Shown here piece by piece: positions 38,254-46,096 of a stretch of 64,000 bases of DNA. The first letter of the stretch is position 1. Each line of letters begins with the position of its first letter. Under the pieces are notes generated by a model that saw nothing but the letters and a program-made list of their open reading frames with translations, had not been told where the DNA came from and made no database searches. Origin of the DNA: Achromobacter agilis (lineage in GTDB: Bacteria; Pseudomonadota; Gammaproteobacteria; Burkholderiales; Burkholderiaceae_B); the NCBI RefSeq assembly GCF_900496965.1, contig NZ_UFQB01000030.1, positions 1 through 64,000 on the forward strand, given 5' to 3'. The translations under genes were made by a program, and so were the position numbers.

Positions 38254-39858
38254 ATGAAGACCTACAGAGTGGGACTGCTGGTTGATGGGTATGAGCAACC
38301 CGGCTGGATGCACGAGATGGTCGAGTGGCTCCGGCACAGCCAGGATTTCGATGTTGCTGCTTTGCTGGTGATGAGTGGGTCGGTCAACGAAAGGTCGCCT
38401 CGCCTGGGCGTGCGGGCCCTGTTCGGCACGCTGTCGCGCCTGGAAGCCAGGCTGCTCCCCGCCAAGCAGCGCGACATGCTGGCTTGCCACGATTTGCGCG
38501 ACAGCCTGCCGCCGGGAGAGGTCGCCGTCCTACTGTTGGCGGCGGATGCGGCGGCGGCCGACGCGCAGGACGAGGTCGCCGCGCTGGAGCTGGACCTGGT
38601 GGTCACGTTGGGCGCGTCGCCGGCTTCGCGCGAACAGATGGCGGGATGGGCGCGGCTCGGCGTGTGGCAACTGAGTTATTCCGATATCGCGGTGGCGACC
38701 AGCCGGTACGCGGGTTTCTGGGAGGTCTATCAGCGCGAGGACCACACCACGGTGAAGCTCTGGCGCGTCGGCGCCCGCGTGGAGGACGATGAACTGCTGG
38801 ACCAGCGCAGTTTCAATACCGAAGTGTTCTGGCTGAAGAATCAGGCCCGTGCATTCAGCCTGGGAAACTTCATGGTCTATGACGCGTTGCAGGCGCTGGC
38901 CCGCGCCAGGCAAGGCGCGGCGCCGCCAGGTATGCAGATCATGAGCGGCCAGCGCCGGGACAATCCGGCTGAGTGGAATAGCGCCGCCTATATCGCGCGT
39001 CAGGCGTGGTTAATGTCCGATTTGATTGTGCGGCGCGTCATGAAGCGCAATGTGCGTTGGCGGATTGGCATGTTTCCGTCCGCGAGGCAACAGGCCGTGG
39101 TCTCCGAGGCCATGGTATTGCAGCCGCCGAAGGGAAGATTTTTTGCGGATCCCTTTGTATATACCCAGGACAAGAAACCATATATATTTTTCGAAGACTA
39201 CGATTTTAATTCCCGCAAAGGGACGATTTCGGTTGCGACCTACTCCGACGGGGCTTTCCGCCTGCTTGGGACGGCCTTGAATCTGCCGTATCACTTGTCG
39301 TTTCCCTACATATTCGAGCATGATGGCATCACCTACATGGTGCCGGAAACCTGCGGAAATCGCAGTATAGAATTATGGAAATGCACGGATTTTCCGCTGA
39401 AGTGGGAACTGGATGTTAATCTGATGACCAATATATCGGCCGTGGATACGATTATTTTCAAGCACGGAGAATATTGGTGGCTATTAACTAATATCGACCG
39501 GACCGATGGGCAGAGCCATTGCGACGAATTATTCGCCTTTTTTGCCGATTCACCGCGTTCGACGGAGTGGACGCCACACGCGTGCAACCCGATCGTGCGC
39601 AACCCGATGCGGGCCCGCAACGCCGGAATCGTTGTGTCGCCTGGCGGAGAGGTGATCCGCTGCGCCCAGTACCAAGGTTTCTGCCACTACGGCAAGGGCG
39701 TTTCCCTGAATCGGATCGAAGAGCTTTCACCCTCTACATATGTCGAGACGGACGGCGAAATCCACTACGCGAATTTCCTGAGGAAGCGTCATGCTTCAAT
39801 GCACCATTGGCATCATCAGGGGGGGCATACGGTATTTGATTTCGCCTATATGGAGTAA
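38254..39858 (+). CDS. Formyltransferase-like domain fused to GINT1-type beta-propeller
   Basis: The product is 534 residues. Residues 1-175 resemble the N-terminal formyltransferase fold (LELDLVVTLGASPASREQMA, then RLGVWQLSYSDIAVATSRYA and GFWEVYQREDHTTVKLWRVG), but the catalytic N-x-H-x-S region reads WQLSYSD, so transfer activity is doubtful. Residues about 290-525 look like the propeller found at the N-terminus of plant glucosamine inositolphosphorylceramide transferase and in bacterial polysaccharide loci (RFFADPFVY, YIFFEDYDFNSRKGTISVAT, LSFPYIFEHDGITYMVPET, SIELWKC). The second half (39000-39600) is clearly richer in A+T than its surroundings, a hint of transfer. AGGAG precedes the ATG. 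It probably acts on a surface glycan made by the adjacent cluster; function unknown. Confidence 0.75.
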   Translation: MKTYRVGLLVDGYEQPGWMHEMVEWLRHSQDFDVAALLVMSGSVNERSPRLGVRALFGTLSRLEARLLPAKQRDMLACHDLRDSLPPGEVAVLLLAADAAAADAQDEVAALELDLVVTLGASPASREQMAGWARLGVWQLSYSDIAVATSRYAGFWEVYQREDHTTVKLWRVGARVEDDELLDQRSFNTEVFWLKNQARAFSLGNFMVYDALQALARARQGAAPPGMQIMSGQRRDNPAEWNSAAYIARQAWLMSDLIVRRVMKRNVRWRIGMFPSARQQAVVSEAMVLQPPKGRFFADPFVYTQDKKPYIFFEDYDFNSRKGTISVATYSDGAFRLLGTALNLPYHLSFPYIFEHDGITYMVPETCGNRSIELWKCTDFPLKWELDVNLMTNISAVDTIIFKHGEYWWLLTNIDRTDGQSHCDELFAFFADSPRSTEWTPHACNPIVRNPMRARNAGIVVSPGGEVIRCAQYQGFCHYGKGVSLNRIEELSPSTYVETDGEIHYANFLRKRHASMHHWHHQGGHTVFDFAYME

Positions 39859-40424
39859 ATGATGCCGGCGGCGCAAAAATTAAAATGTTACCCATATTTC
39901 GAATAGGGAACGCACGCAGGGGCTTGATGTGTCCGCGGATACATCTAGACAGCTATCGGACCCGATATCGGAGATTCATGGCCGCGTCCGGCGGATGCCC
40001 CGGCGCGGCTTTTTCACGGCTGTAACAGTAGTACTGGAGGCTGCGGTGCGCGTGCCGGTAGGGCCGCCGTCATAGGGAAAATGCGCCTGCTTGCAGAGGA
40101 AACCGCTGGTAGAAACCCTAGCGCCAGAAAGAACGAAAGGAACATCTCATCCGGATTTACGATAGTGATTAAGGCTAACGAATGATTTCTGTTTTTGTCG
40201 GATTATATCGACCCGAAACGTCTTGATTTTGCCAATTTCGAACCATAAGATGGGTCCATGCCATCCGTTATGTTGGCTACCAAAGTCTCCCAGCCCAAAC
40301 GCCCCGGTGCGGCTTCATTAGATATTCCGGGATATTGCGGACCACCCCCGCAGGGTTGGATAAAAAATAGTCTTCAGCACAGCGAAGATCCCTTCTAGGC
40401 CCGTCGAAAAACCGGGAGGACACC
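39859..40424. other. Long intergenic region with palindromes, before the first LuxR gene
   Basis: No gene is seen in these 566 bp. Near the left end ATGTGTCCGCGGATACAT (39927-39944) is an 18-bp palindrome with one mismatched pair, and CCGATATCGG (39962-39971) is a perfect 10-bp palindrome. A terminator follows at 39981. The stretch 40150-40250 is AT-rich, and GGGAGGACACC precedes the ATG at 40425. The length suggests a regulated promoter for the LuxR gene. Confidence 0.45.
39981..40014 (+). terminator. Rho-independent terminator
   Basis: GCCGCG-T-CCGG pairs with CCGG-CGCGGC, with a bulged T and an eight-base loop, and is followed by TTTTT. It lies 122 bp past the stop of the propeller gene and separates it from the LuxR genes. 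Confidence 0.75.
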
Positions 40425-41174
40425 ATGGCCAAGATGGTCCTGATTGAAGCCCATCCGCTCCTGCGGCTGGGGTTGTGGCAGATTCTTAGCAAGTTGGATG
40501 ATGTGTGGGAAATCGAGGGGATGGGCCTGGCGGATGTATCCAAGGCCGATGGCGTGCATGCGGGTGCCGATCTCCTCATCTACGGGTTGCCGGTGGACAC
40601 CGATGAGGCGTGGAACGCGCTGCATGAAATTCAACGCGTCCTGACGCCCAAGCGGATCCTGCTTCTGACGGACGTCATGCCGTTGCCCATGCCGGTACAG
40701 GGGCTGCCCGGCGCAAGCGTCTACGGCTGCCTGATGAAAACGGCTTCGGTCGAAATCCTGGAGGCGGCCATTCGCCTGGTCATGGCTGGCGGGCAGTGCT
40801 TCCCCAGCGAACAGGCCCTGCAGGCGTCCAGCCAGGCGGTCTGCGCATTGCCCGTCCGGGATACCGAAGAGGCGGCTGCCAAGGGCGCCATGCCCGTCAG
40901 CGCCGGCGCGCAGTTGCTGCAGATCACGCCGCGTCAGTATGAAGTGCTGGTGCTCCTGGCCCGGGGGTATCCGATCAAGACGGTCAGCAGGATGCTCAAT
41001 ATTTCTGTGGCCACGGCAAAGACGCATGCTTGCACGCTGTACCAAAGGTTGCATGTCAAGAACAAGGGCGAAGCCGTATACGCCGCGTTGCAGCGCGGCG
41101 CGACCCTGGAATGGCATGAACCGAATGGCAGGGATGTAGACGCCGGCCAGATGTACGGGCGCAAGGTTGGATAG
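40425..41174 (+). CDS. LuxR-type regulator with degenerate receiver domain
   Basis: The product is 249 residues. An N-terminal domain aligns with NarL/RcsB-type receivers, but the acidic pocket D-D is reduced to Glu-Ala (MVLIEAHPLLRLGL) and the phosphoacceptor aspartate is Gly54 (ADLLIYGLP). The conserved lysine remains (Lys105 in GCLMK). Phosphorylation is therefore not expected. Residues 180-240 form a LuxR helix-turn-helix (LQITPRQYEVLVLLARGYPI, then KTVSRMLNISVATAKTHACT). GGGAGG precedes the ATG. A close paralogue follows at 41532, and the exopolysaccharide cluster begins next. By analogy with RcsA, it may be an auxiliary activator of that cluster; this is inference. Confidence 0.82.
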   Translation: MAKMVLIEAHPLLRLGLWQILSKLDDVWEIEGMGLADVSKADGVHAGADLLIYGLPVDTDEAWNALHEIQRVLTPKRILLLTDVMPLPMPVQGLPGASVYGCLMKTASVEILEAAIRLVMAGGQCFPSEQALQASSQAVCALPVRDTEEAAAKGAMPVSAGAQLLQITPRQYEVLVLLARGYPIKTVSRMLNISVATAKTHACTLYQRLHVKNKGEAVYAALQRGATLEWHEPNGRDVDAGQMYGRKVG

Positions 41175-41196
41175 CGGTTGCGGGTTGCGCTGCCTG

Positions 41197-41294
41197 CCCG
41201 GCAGCCAGGAACGCCAGTTCCGTTGCTGCCGGGTCCGCGCATAGCCACCATGGCTACGCCATACATAGCAGTGCGGCGGTTGCAATGCAACCGC
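41197..41294. promoter_or_regulatory. Three successive inverted repeats before the second LuxR gene
   Basis: First, CCCGGCAGC (41197-41205) pairs with GCTGCCGGG (41225-41233), with GGAAC/GTTCC stacked inside. Second, TAGCCA-CCA-TGGCTA spans 41242-41256. Third, GCGGTTGCA-A-TGCAACCGC (41276-41294) is a perfect 19-bp palindrome. The first may be a terminator of the upstream gene (no T-run); the others look like protein-binding sites. The rest of 41175-41531 holds no gene. Confidence 0.55.
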
Positions 41295-41531
41295 ATTCCA
41301 CCACCATTCATCCACCTGAACGAGATTCAGCGAACGTAGCCGCTGATAGCATGGGTTGTGTCCGCAAGCATGGGTTGAAAGGGCGATCCACCACCGCCTC
41401 GCCTACGCGATCCGATGCCGTGGACGAGCTTCCCGTGAGGTCGGTGACGCAAATAGCCTGCCGTTGCAGCAACGATGCGCCAGCGTCATGGGAACCGTGT
41501 ATGGGCCATGTGTCACAAGGTTCCCCCTCGG

Positions 41532-42200
41532 ATGACAACCGTACTGATCGAAGACTACGCTCTGCTTCGTGTCGCGATCCAGCATGTGCTGGAGCGTGTG
41601 CGGAACGCCGACGATATCCTGGCCATCTCGCCAGCGCATCTGCTCAATATGTCCAGCTCGATCAACCGCCCAGTGGAACTGCTGGTCGTGGGATGCAGCG
41701 GCCTGGCGGAACAGGACGTGGGGCTTCTGTCGCAGTCGATGGCATTTTTCATGCCCCGGCTGGTTCTCGTGCTGTATTCGGTGCTTGATCAGGGCGTCAT
41801 GGCGGCGTGCGCGCGCGCCGGTGTCGCCGGCTACCTGCCGAAAGCGTCCAACCCGGACGCGCTGGCGGCCGCGGTGAGCCTGGTGCTTGCGGGCGGGGAG
41901 TGCTATCCGCAGCCCGTTGCCCGGCCGCAGGGCAACGCGCATGCGCCCACGCAGGAGCTACGCGAACTGACGCAAAGGCAGGAAGAGATCCTGCAGCTGC
42001 TGGTGCAGGGGAAGACCATGCGCGAGATCGGCGAGCAGGTCGGCATTTCGGTGGCGACCGTGAAGAGCCACGCGCGCACCCTGTACTGGAAGCTCAATGC
42101 GCGCAACCAGGCCGAGGCGGCATACATCGCGGTGCAGATGGGGCTGGTCAGGAGCGGGGGCGGCACGCCGCCGGCCCGACACGAGCCGAACGATACATAG
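41532..42200 (+). CDS. LuxR-type regulator with degenerate receiver, paralogue of 40425-41174
   Basis: This 222-residue protein resembles its upstream neighbour in layout. The receiver begins MTTVLIEDYALLRVAI, retaining one acidic pair member set (E-D). The phosphoacceptor position reads Gly54 (VELLVVGCSGLAE), while Lys104 (GYLPKAS) is kept. The helix-turn-helix runs over about 145-205 (LTQRQEEILQLLVQGKTMRE, then IGEQVGISVATVKSHARTLY). The ATG at 41532 matches the receiver start; its Shine-Dalgarno is weak (AAGG ten bases before). It converges with the minus-strand exopolysaccharide cluster. The two pseudo-receiver proteins may form a heterodimer; no histidine kinase is in the window. Confidence 0.82.
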   Translation: MTTVLIEDYALLRVAIQHVLERVRNADDILAISPAHLLNMSSSINRPVELLVVGCSGLAEQDVGLLSQSMAFFMPRLVLVLYSVLDQGVMAACARAGVAGYLPKASNPDALAAAVSLVLAGGECYPQPVARPQGNAHAPTQELRELTQRQEEILQLLVQGKTMREIGEQVGISVATVKSHARTLYWKLNARNQAEAAYIAVQMGLVRSGGGTPPARHEPNDT

Positions 42201-42257
42201 GGGCACGCCCCGCGGGGGCTCCCGCGTGGTATGCGAAGCCTTCAATCCGTGGGGAAA

Positions 42258-43511
42258 TCAGACGCCAGCGCGCCGGGCCGCGGGCTTGCCCTTGGAGGCC
42301 GTGACCGCCTGGAACTCGCGTTCGGCTGCCGCCAGCACCGCATCCACGTGCAGATGGGCCAGCGCATACTGGCGCGCAGCGGCGCCCAGCGTTTCGCGGA
42401 TGTGCGCGTTGTCGCTGAGCGTGCGCACTGCCTCGGCCATGGCCGCGCCATCCTCGGGCGGCGTCACGAGGCCGCAGTCTTCAACGACAGAAGCCAGTTC
42501 CGTGCCCGGCGCGGCGCCGCACACGACGGGCCGGCCGCTGGCCAGCATGCCCGTCAGCTTCGAGGGCATCACGAGATCGGCCGCGCCGGCGCGCTGCGGC
42601 AGCAGGTGGATGTCCGCGGTATTGAGCAGCTCGCCCAGCCGTTCGGCCGGCTGCAGGTCGAGAAAGCGCACGCGTGGGAGTCCCTGGCACTGGGCCTCGA
42701 GCGGCGCGCGCTCCGGGCCCTGGCCGCAGAACACGAACCACAGGCGATGCTCGCGGCGCAGGCGCCGCGCCACGTCCGCCAGTGTCTGCAGGCCTTGCTT
42801 GCCGCCCATGTTGCCCGAATACAGGGCAACGATGGCGTGCTCCGGTATGCCCAGTTCGGCGCGATAGCCGCCGCCTTCGCGCGGTGCGATCGCGTCCACA
42901 TCGATCCAGTTGGGCAGCAGCACCGCGCGGCCGGGCTCCACGCCTTTGGACAGCGCCAGATCCAGCATGCGGTTCGAAATCGTGGAAACGCGGTCGAAGC
43001 GGCGCATCAGCCAGCGCTCTGCGCGGCGCACGGCGGCGCGCAGGCCGGCGCCCTTGAGCAGCCCAAGCTCGAACGCGGCATCCACCTCGTAATCCTGGAT
43101 ATGCAGCCACGCCCGCGCGCCGCACAGCCGCGCCGCCAGCCAGGCGGCGGGCGCGCAGAACAGCGCGGGTTCGACGACCAGGATGACGTCGGGCCGCCCG
43201 GTGGCGGCGCGCAGCAGCGAGGGCAGGCTGGACAGCGCGAAGCTCGCCAGGTGGACCAGGCGCTTGAGTCCGCCCGGTTTCCCGGGCACCCAGAGCGGTG
43301 CCCGCCGCACCGTGACGCCGCCCCGTACTTCCTTGCGGTAGCGGCCCGCCCGGTAGCCCGCGTGCACCACCCACTGGGGGTAGTAGGGCGGCGCGGTCAC
43401 GACGCTGACGTCATGGCCGCGTGCGGCCAGCCATTCGGCCATCTCGGCGCTGTACTTGCCGATGCCGGTCAGCTCGGGCGCGTAATTGATGCCGTAAATG
43501 AGGATCTTCAT
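42258..43511 (-). CDS. wcaI: WcaI-family glycosyltransferase (GT4)
   Basis: This 417-residue GT4 enzyme is close to colanic acid WcaI. MKILIYGINYAPELTGIGKY opens the protein, followed by VVTAPPYYPQW and AWLHIQDYEVDAAFELGLLK. The donor-binding half shows GNMGGKQGLQTLADVARRLR and MPSKLTGMLASGRPVV. It adds a sugar, probably fucose or glucose, to the lipid-linked repeat unit at the cytoplasmic membrane. The ATG at 43511 overlaps the WcaF-type gene stop as ATGA. It is the last gene of the 13-gene minus-strand cluster. A longer frame from 43562 is rejected because it covers the acetyltransferase end. Confidence 0.87.
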   Translation of the reverse strand: MKILIYGINYAPELTGIGKYSAEMAEWLAARGHDVSVVTAPPYYPQWVVHAGYRAGRYRKEVRGGVTVRRAPLWVPGKPGGLKRLVHLASFALSSLPSLLRAATGRPDVILVVEPALFCAPAAWLAARLCGARAWLHIQDYEVDAAFELGLLKGAGLRAAVRRAERWLMRRFDRVSTISNRMLDLALSKGVEPGRAVLLPNWIDVDAIAPREGGGYRAELGIPEHAIVALYSGNMGGKQGLQTLADVARRLRREHRLWFVFCGQGPERAPLEAQCQGLPRVRFLDLQPAERLGELLNTADIHLLPQRAGAADLVMPSKLTGMLASGRPVVCGAAPGTELASVVEDCGLVTPPEDGAAMAEAVRTLSDNAHIRETLGAAARQYALAHLHVDAVLAAAEREFQAVTASKGKPAARRAGV

Positions 43512-44068
43512 GCCGGCCCCGCCTTGCGGGGGCGGACCGGGCGGCAGGGGTTGCCATGGCACACCATGGCGGGGGGCATGTTGCGGAACACCGAGCTGCG
43601 CGCGCCGACCACGGCCTCCCGCCCGATGGTCACGCCGGGGCCGACGAATACGTCGGTCGCGACCCAGGCGCCTTCCTCGACGCGGACGGCGCGTTCGCGC
43701 AAGGGGAACTCAGGCTGCCCGGCATCGTGGTCCGCCGCGCAGAGATAGCTGCGCTGCGAGACCACCGCGTGCGCGCCCACGTAAATGGGGCCCAGGCTGT
43801 AGATGACGGCGTCGTCGCCGATCCAGGCGTAGTCGCCGATCTCGACCTTCCAGGGGTAGGTCACCGTGGCGGTGGGCCGGATCAGCACCTTGCGGCCGAT
43901 CTGCGCGCCGAAGCAGCGCAGCAGCCAACGGCGGAAACCATACGCGACTTGCGGCGACCAGCGGAACAGCGTTCCCTGCACCATCCACCACAGCTGCACC
44001 GTCAGCGCGGAGCGGCCGCGCTGGCCGGGCGCCAGCGCAAAGCGGTCAAGACGCTGGAGGGCGCTCAT
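43508..44068 (-). CDS. wcaF: WcaF-type sugar O-acetyltransferase
   Basis: This 186-residue left-handed beta-helix acyltransferase has hexapeptide repeats around PTATVTYPWKVEIGDYAWIG and VGPGVTIGREAVVGARSSVF. The catalytic His lies in LCAADHDAGQPEF. The N-terminal WWMVQGTLFRWSPQ and the C-terminal MVCHGNPCRPVRPR match the WcaF/WcaB group of colanic acid acetyltransferases, which place acetyl groups on fucose using acetyl-CoA. Its start overlaps the preceding glycosyltransferase stop by four bases and its stop overlaps wcaI, so the three genes are tightly coupled. Confidence 0.85.
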   Translation of the reverse strand: MSALQRLDRFALAPGQRGRSALTVQLWWMVQGTLFRWSPQVAYGFRRWLLRCFGAQIGRKVLIRPTATVTYPWKVEIGDYAWIGDDAVIYSLGPIYVGAHAVVSQRSYLCAADHDAGQPEFPLRERAVRVEEGAWVATDVFVGPGVTIGREAVVGARSSVFRNMPPAMVCHGNPCRPVRPRKAGPA

Positions 44069-44952
44069 TTCGCGGCTCCTGCCACGGCGTCGTCGCGCGC
44101 GGCGGCGGCGCTGGCCAGCCGCGCCTTCTGGATCTCCTCGGTCTTGATCCGGATCTGCCAGTAATACATGGCGCGCGCCACCGCGTAGTCGTAGCCCGCC
44201 TTGCCGTCCAGGAAACCCAGCCGGAAAACGTAGGAGTGCAGGAAGGAGATCGGCGCCTTGAACGGCATGGCCTGGAAGATGCGCTTGAGCAGCGCGCGCG
44301 CGCCGACGTTGGCCTCGCGCGGATCGTTCATCAGGCCTTTGGTGCGGAGGTTCGCTTCCCAGTCCGAGTAGCGGTTGTGCTTGTCGAAATAGTGATAGAG
44401 CGAGTCATGGTCGTTGTGCACCATGCGCTGGCGCAGCGCGAAGGTCTCGCCCTCGACCTGCGGCTGGTAGTGTCCTTCCACTTCCCACATGTGGGCCACG
44501 TCCAGGTCGTCGTAGTCCAGGAAGCGGGACCGGTCTCGGGCTAGCAGCGCCAGCTTGTAGACGCGGTGGCCGTGTTCCAGCTTCTTGCCGCAGAACACAT
44601 AGTCGAAGGGTACGAAGGCGCCGCCCGCGCCGGCGGCAAAGCGCGGCAGGACCTCGCGTATCTCCGCGGCCAGCCTGGGCGTCATTTCCTCGTCGGCGTC
44701 GACGTACAGCACGACCGGGTGCGTGAAAGGCAGCTGCTCCAGGCACCACTGTTTCTTCTTCGGGTACTTGCCGTTCCATTGGAAGTTGGACACCTTCGCG
44801 CCCAATGCCGTCGCCATCGCGCAAGTGGCGTCGGTGCTGTTGGAATCCACGACGAAGACTTCGTCGAATTCGACCAGCGCCTTCAGGCACTTGGCGATGT
44901 TGCGTTCCTCGTTCTTCGTCATGACGACGACCGAAACCGGTATTTTCTGCAT
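44065..44952 (-). CDS. Family 2 glycosyltransferase (WaaE/KdtX type)
   Basis: This 295-residue GT2 enzyme has SVVVMTKNEERNIAKCLKAL at the start, the nucleotide-sugar site VVDSNSTDATCAMATALGAK, and the metal-binding DXD as VLYVDADEE. The EVEGHYQPQVEG and LRTKGLMNDP segments are like WaaE-type beta-glucosyl/galactosyltransferases. It acts on the inner face of the membrane in repeat-unit assembly. It overlaps wcaF by four bases and follows the GT4 gene with a 13-bp gap. AGGACAGCAT precedes the ATG. The sugar cannot be assigned. Confidence 0.85.
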   Translation of the reverse strand: MQKIPVSVVVMTKNEERNIAKCLKALVEFDEVFVVDSNSTDATCAMATALGAKVSNFQWNGKYPKKKQWCLEQLPFTHPVVLYVDADEEMTPRLAAEIREVLPRFAAGAGGAFVPFDYVFCGKKLEHGHRVYKLALLARDRSRFLDYDDLDVAHMWEVEGHYQPQVEGETFALRQRMVHNDHDSLYHYFDKHNRYSDWEANLRTKGLMNDPREANVGARALLKRIFQAMPFKAPISFLHSYVFRLGFLDGKAGYDYAVARAMYYWQIRIKTEEIQKARLASAAAARDDAVAGAAK

Positions 44953-44965
44953 GATGCTGTCCTGT

Positions 44966-46096
44966 TCAGGGCGTGCCGCGCTGCATCAGCGGCTGGAATA
45001 GCGCAATGACGTTGCGGCAATGCCGTTCTAGGGAAAAGGCGTCGGCGCGTTCGGGGCCCTGGGCGGCAAGCCGTTCCCGCGTCTCGGCGTCGTAGGCCAG
45101 GCGGCGCACCGCGGCCGCCAGGGCCTCGGCGTCGCCCACGGGGACCAGCAAGCCATAGCGGCCGGCGTCCAGGATCTCGGCGGGGCCGTGGGGACAGTCG
45201 GTGGAAATGACCGGCACGCCCAGGCAGAGCGCCTCCACGAGCACGTTGCCGAAGCTCTCGCGCACGGAGGTCAGGGCGAACGCGCCGGCGCCCGCGATCA
45301 CCGGAAACGGATTGTCGATATGGCCGGCCAGCGTGACCTGCGTGCGTGAACCGTGGTCGTCGATCCGCTTCTGCAGGGCGGCGTGTTCGGACCCTTCGCC
45401 CAGGATGGTGAAGGCGATGCCGGGATCGTCCAGCAGCGCGGCGGCGTCGATCAGCGTGGCGTAGTCCTTCACCGCCTCCAGCCGGCCGACGGCGACCACA
45501 TGGTAGGGCGTCTGGTCCGCCGGCTCCGGCGCGCGGTGCGCGCCCTGCTGGCGGACGTTGTCCAGCGGCACGCCGTTGTAGATGGTGTGGACCTTGCCGC
45601 GCAGGGGCGGGAACATGCTGACCAGGTCTTCCTTCACGCCGCGCGACACGCCGACCACCGCATCATGCCGCCGGTAGGTCTGGCTGACGAGCCAGAATTT
45701 CAGGCGCCGCATGCGCGAGGCGCCGTAGTGGATCGCGGGGCTGCTGTGCTCGAAGGCGACCGTGCTGAATTTCCCGCCCAGCAGTTTCCGGGCCAGCACG
45801 ACCAGCATATTGCACAGCAGGCCGTGCGAGCAGACGATGGCCGGCTGGTCGCGCCGGATCTGGCGAAGCAGGCGGAAGAAGGCAACGGGCAGCATCATGC
45901 GGAGCTTGGCGGGCGATTCGATAATGGGCAGCGCGCGCGTCACCTTGGGGTTGGAAACGGGGTATTCCCGATTGCGTGAACGCAGCAGGAAAAGGGCGGA
46001 ATCGACTCCTTGTTCCGGCAGGGCATCCACGATGAAGGCGACGCATCTTCCGACGCCGCCGTGCAGGTCCGGCGCGACAAACAAAACATCAGGCAT
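44966..46096 (-). CDS. Family 4 glycosyltransferase
   Basis: This 376-residue GT-B enzyme has an acceptor-side glycine motif in MPDVLFVAPDLHGGVGRCVA and the donor site GRLEAVKDYATLIDAAALLD. The retaining-GT4 glutamates lie in FALTSVRESFGNVLVEALCL, followed by GVPVISTDCPHGPAEIL. It transfers a nucleotide-activated sugar with retention of configuration. Its first eight bases overlap the end of the polymerase gene, with no separate Shine-Dalgarno, which indicates coupled translation. The position between polymerase and GT2 genes fits repeat-unit synthesis. Confidence 0.85.
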   Translation of the reverse strand: MPDVLFVAPDLHGGVGRCVAFIVDALPEQGVDSALFLLRSRNREYPVSNPKVTRALPIIESPAKLRMMLPVAFFRLLRQIRRDQPAIVCSHGLLCNMLVVLARKLLGGKFSTVAFEHSSPAIHYGASRMRRLKFWLVSQTYRRHDAVVGVSRGVKEDLVSMFPPLRGKVHTIYNGVPLDNVRQQGAHRAPEPADQTPYHVVAVGRLEAVKDYATLIDAAALLDDPGIAFTILGEGSEHAALQKRIDDHGSRTQVTLAGHIDNPFPVIAGAGAFALTSVRESFGNVLVEALCLGVPVISTDCPHGPAEILDAGRYGLLVPVGDAEALAAAVRRLAYDAETRERLAAQGPERADAFSLERHCRNVIALFQPLMQRGTP

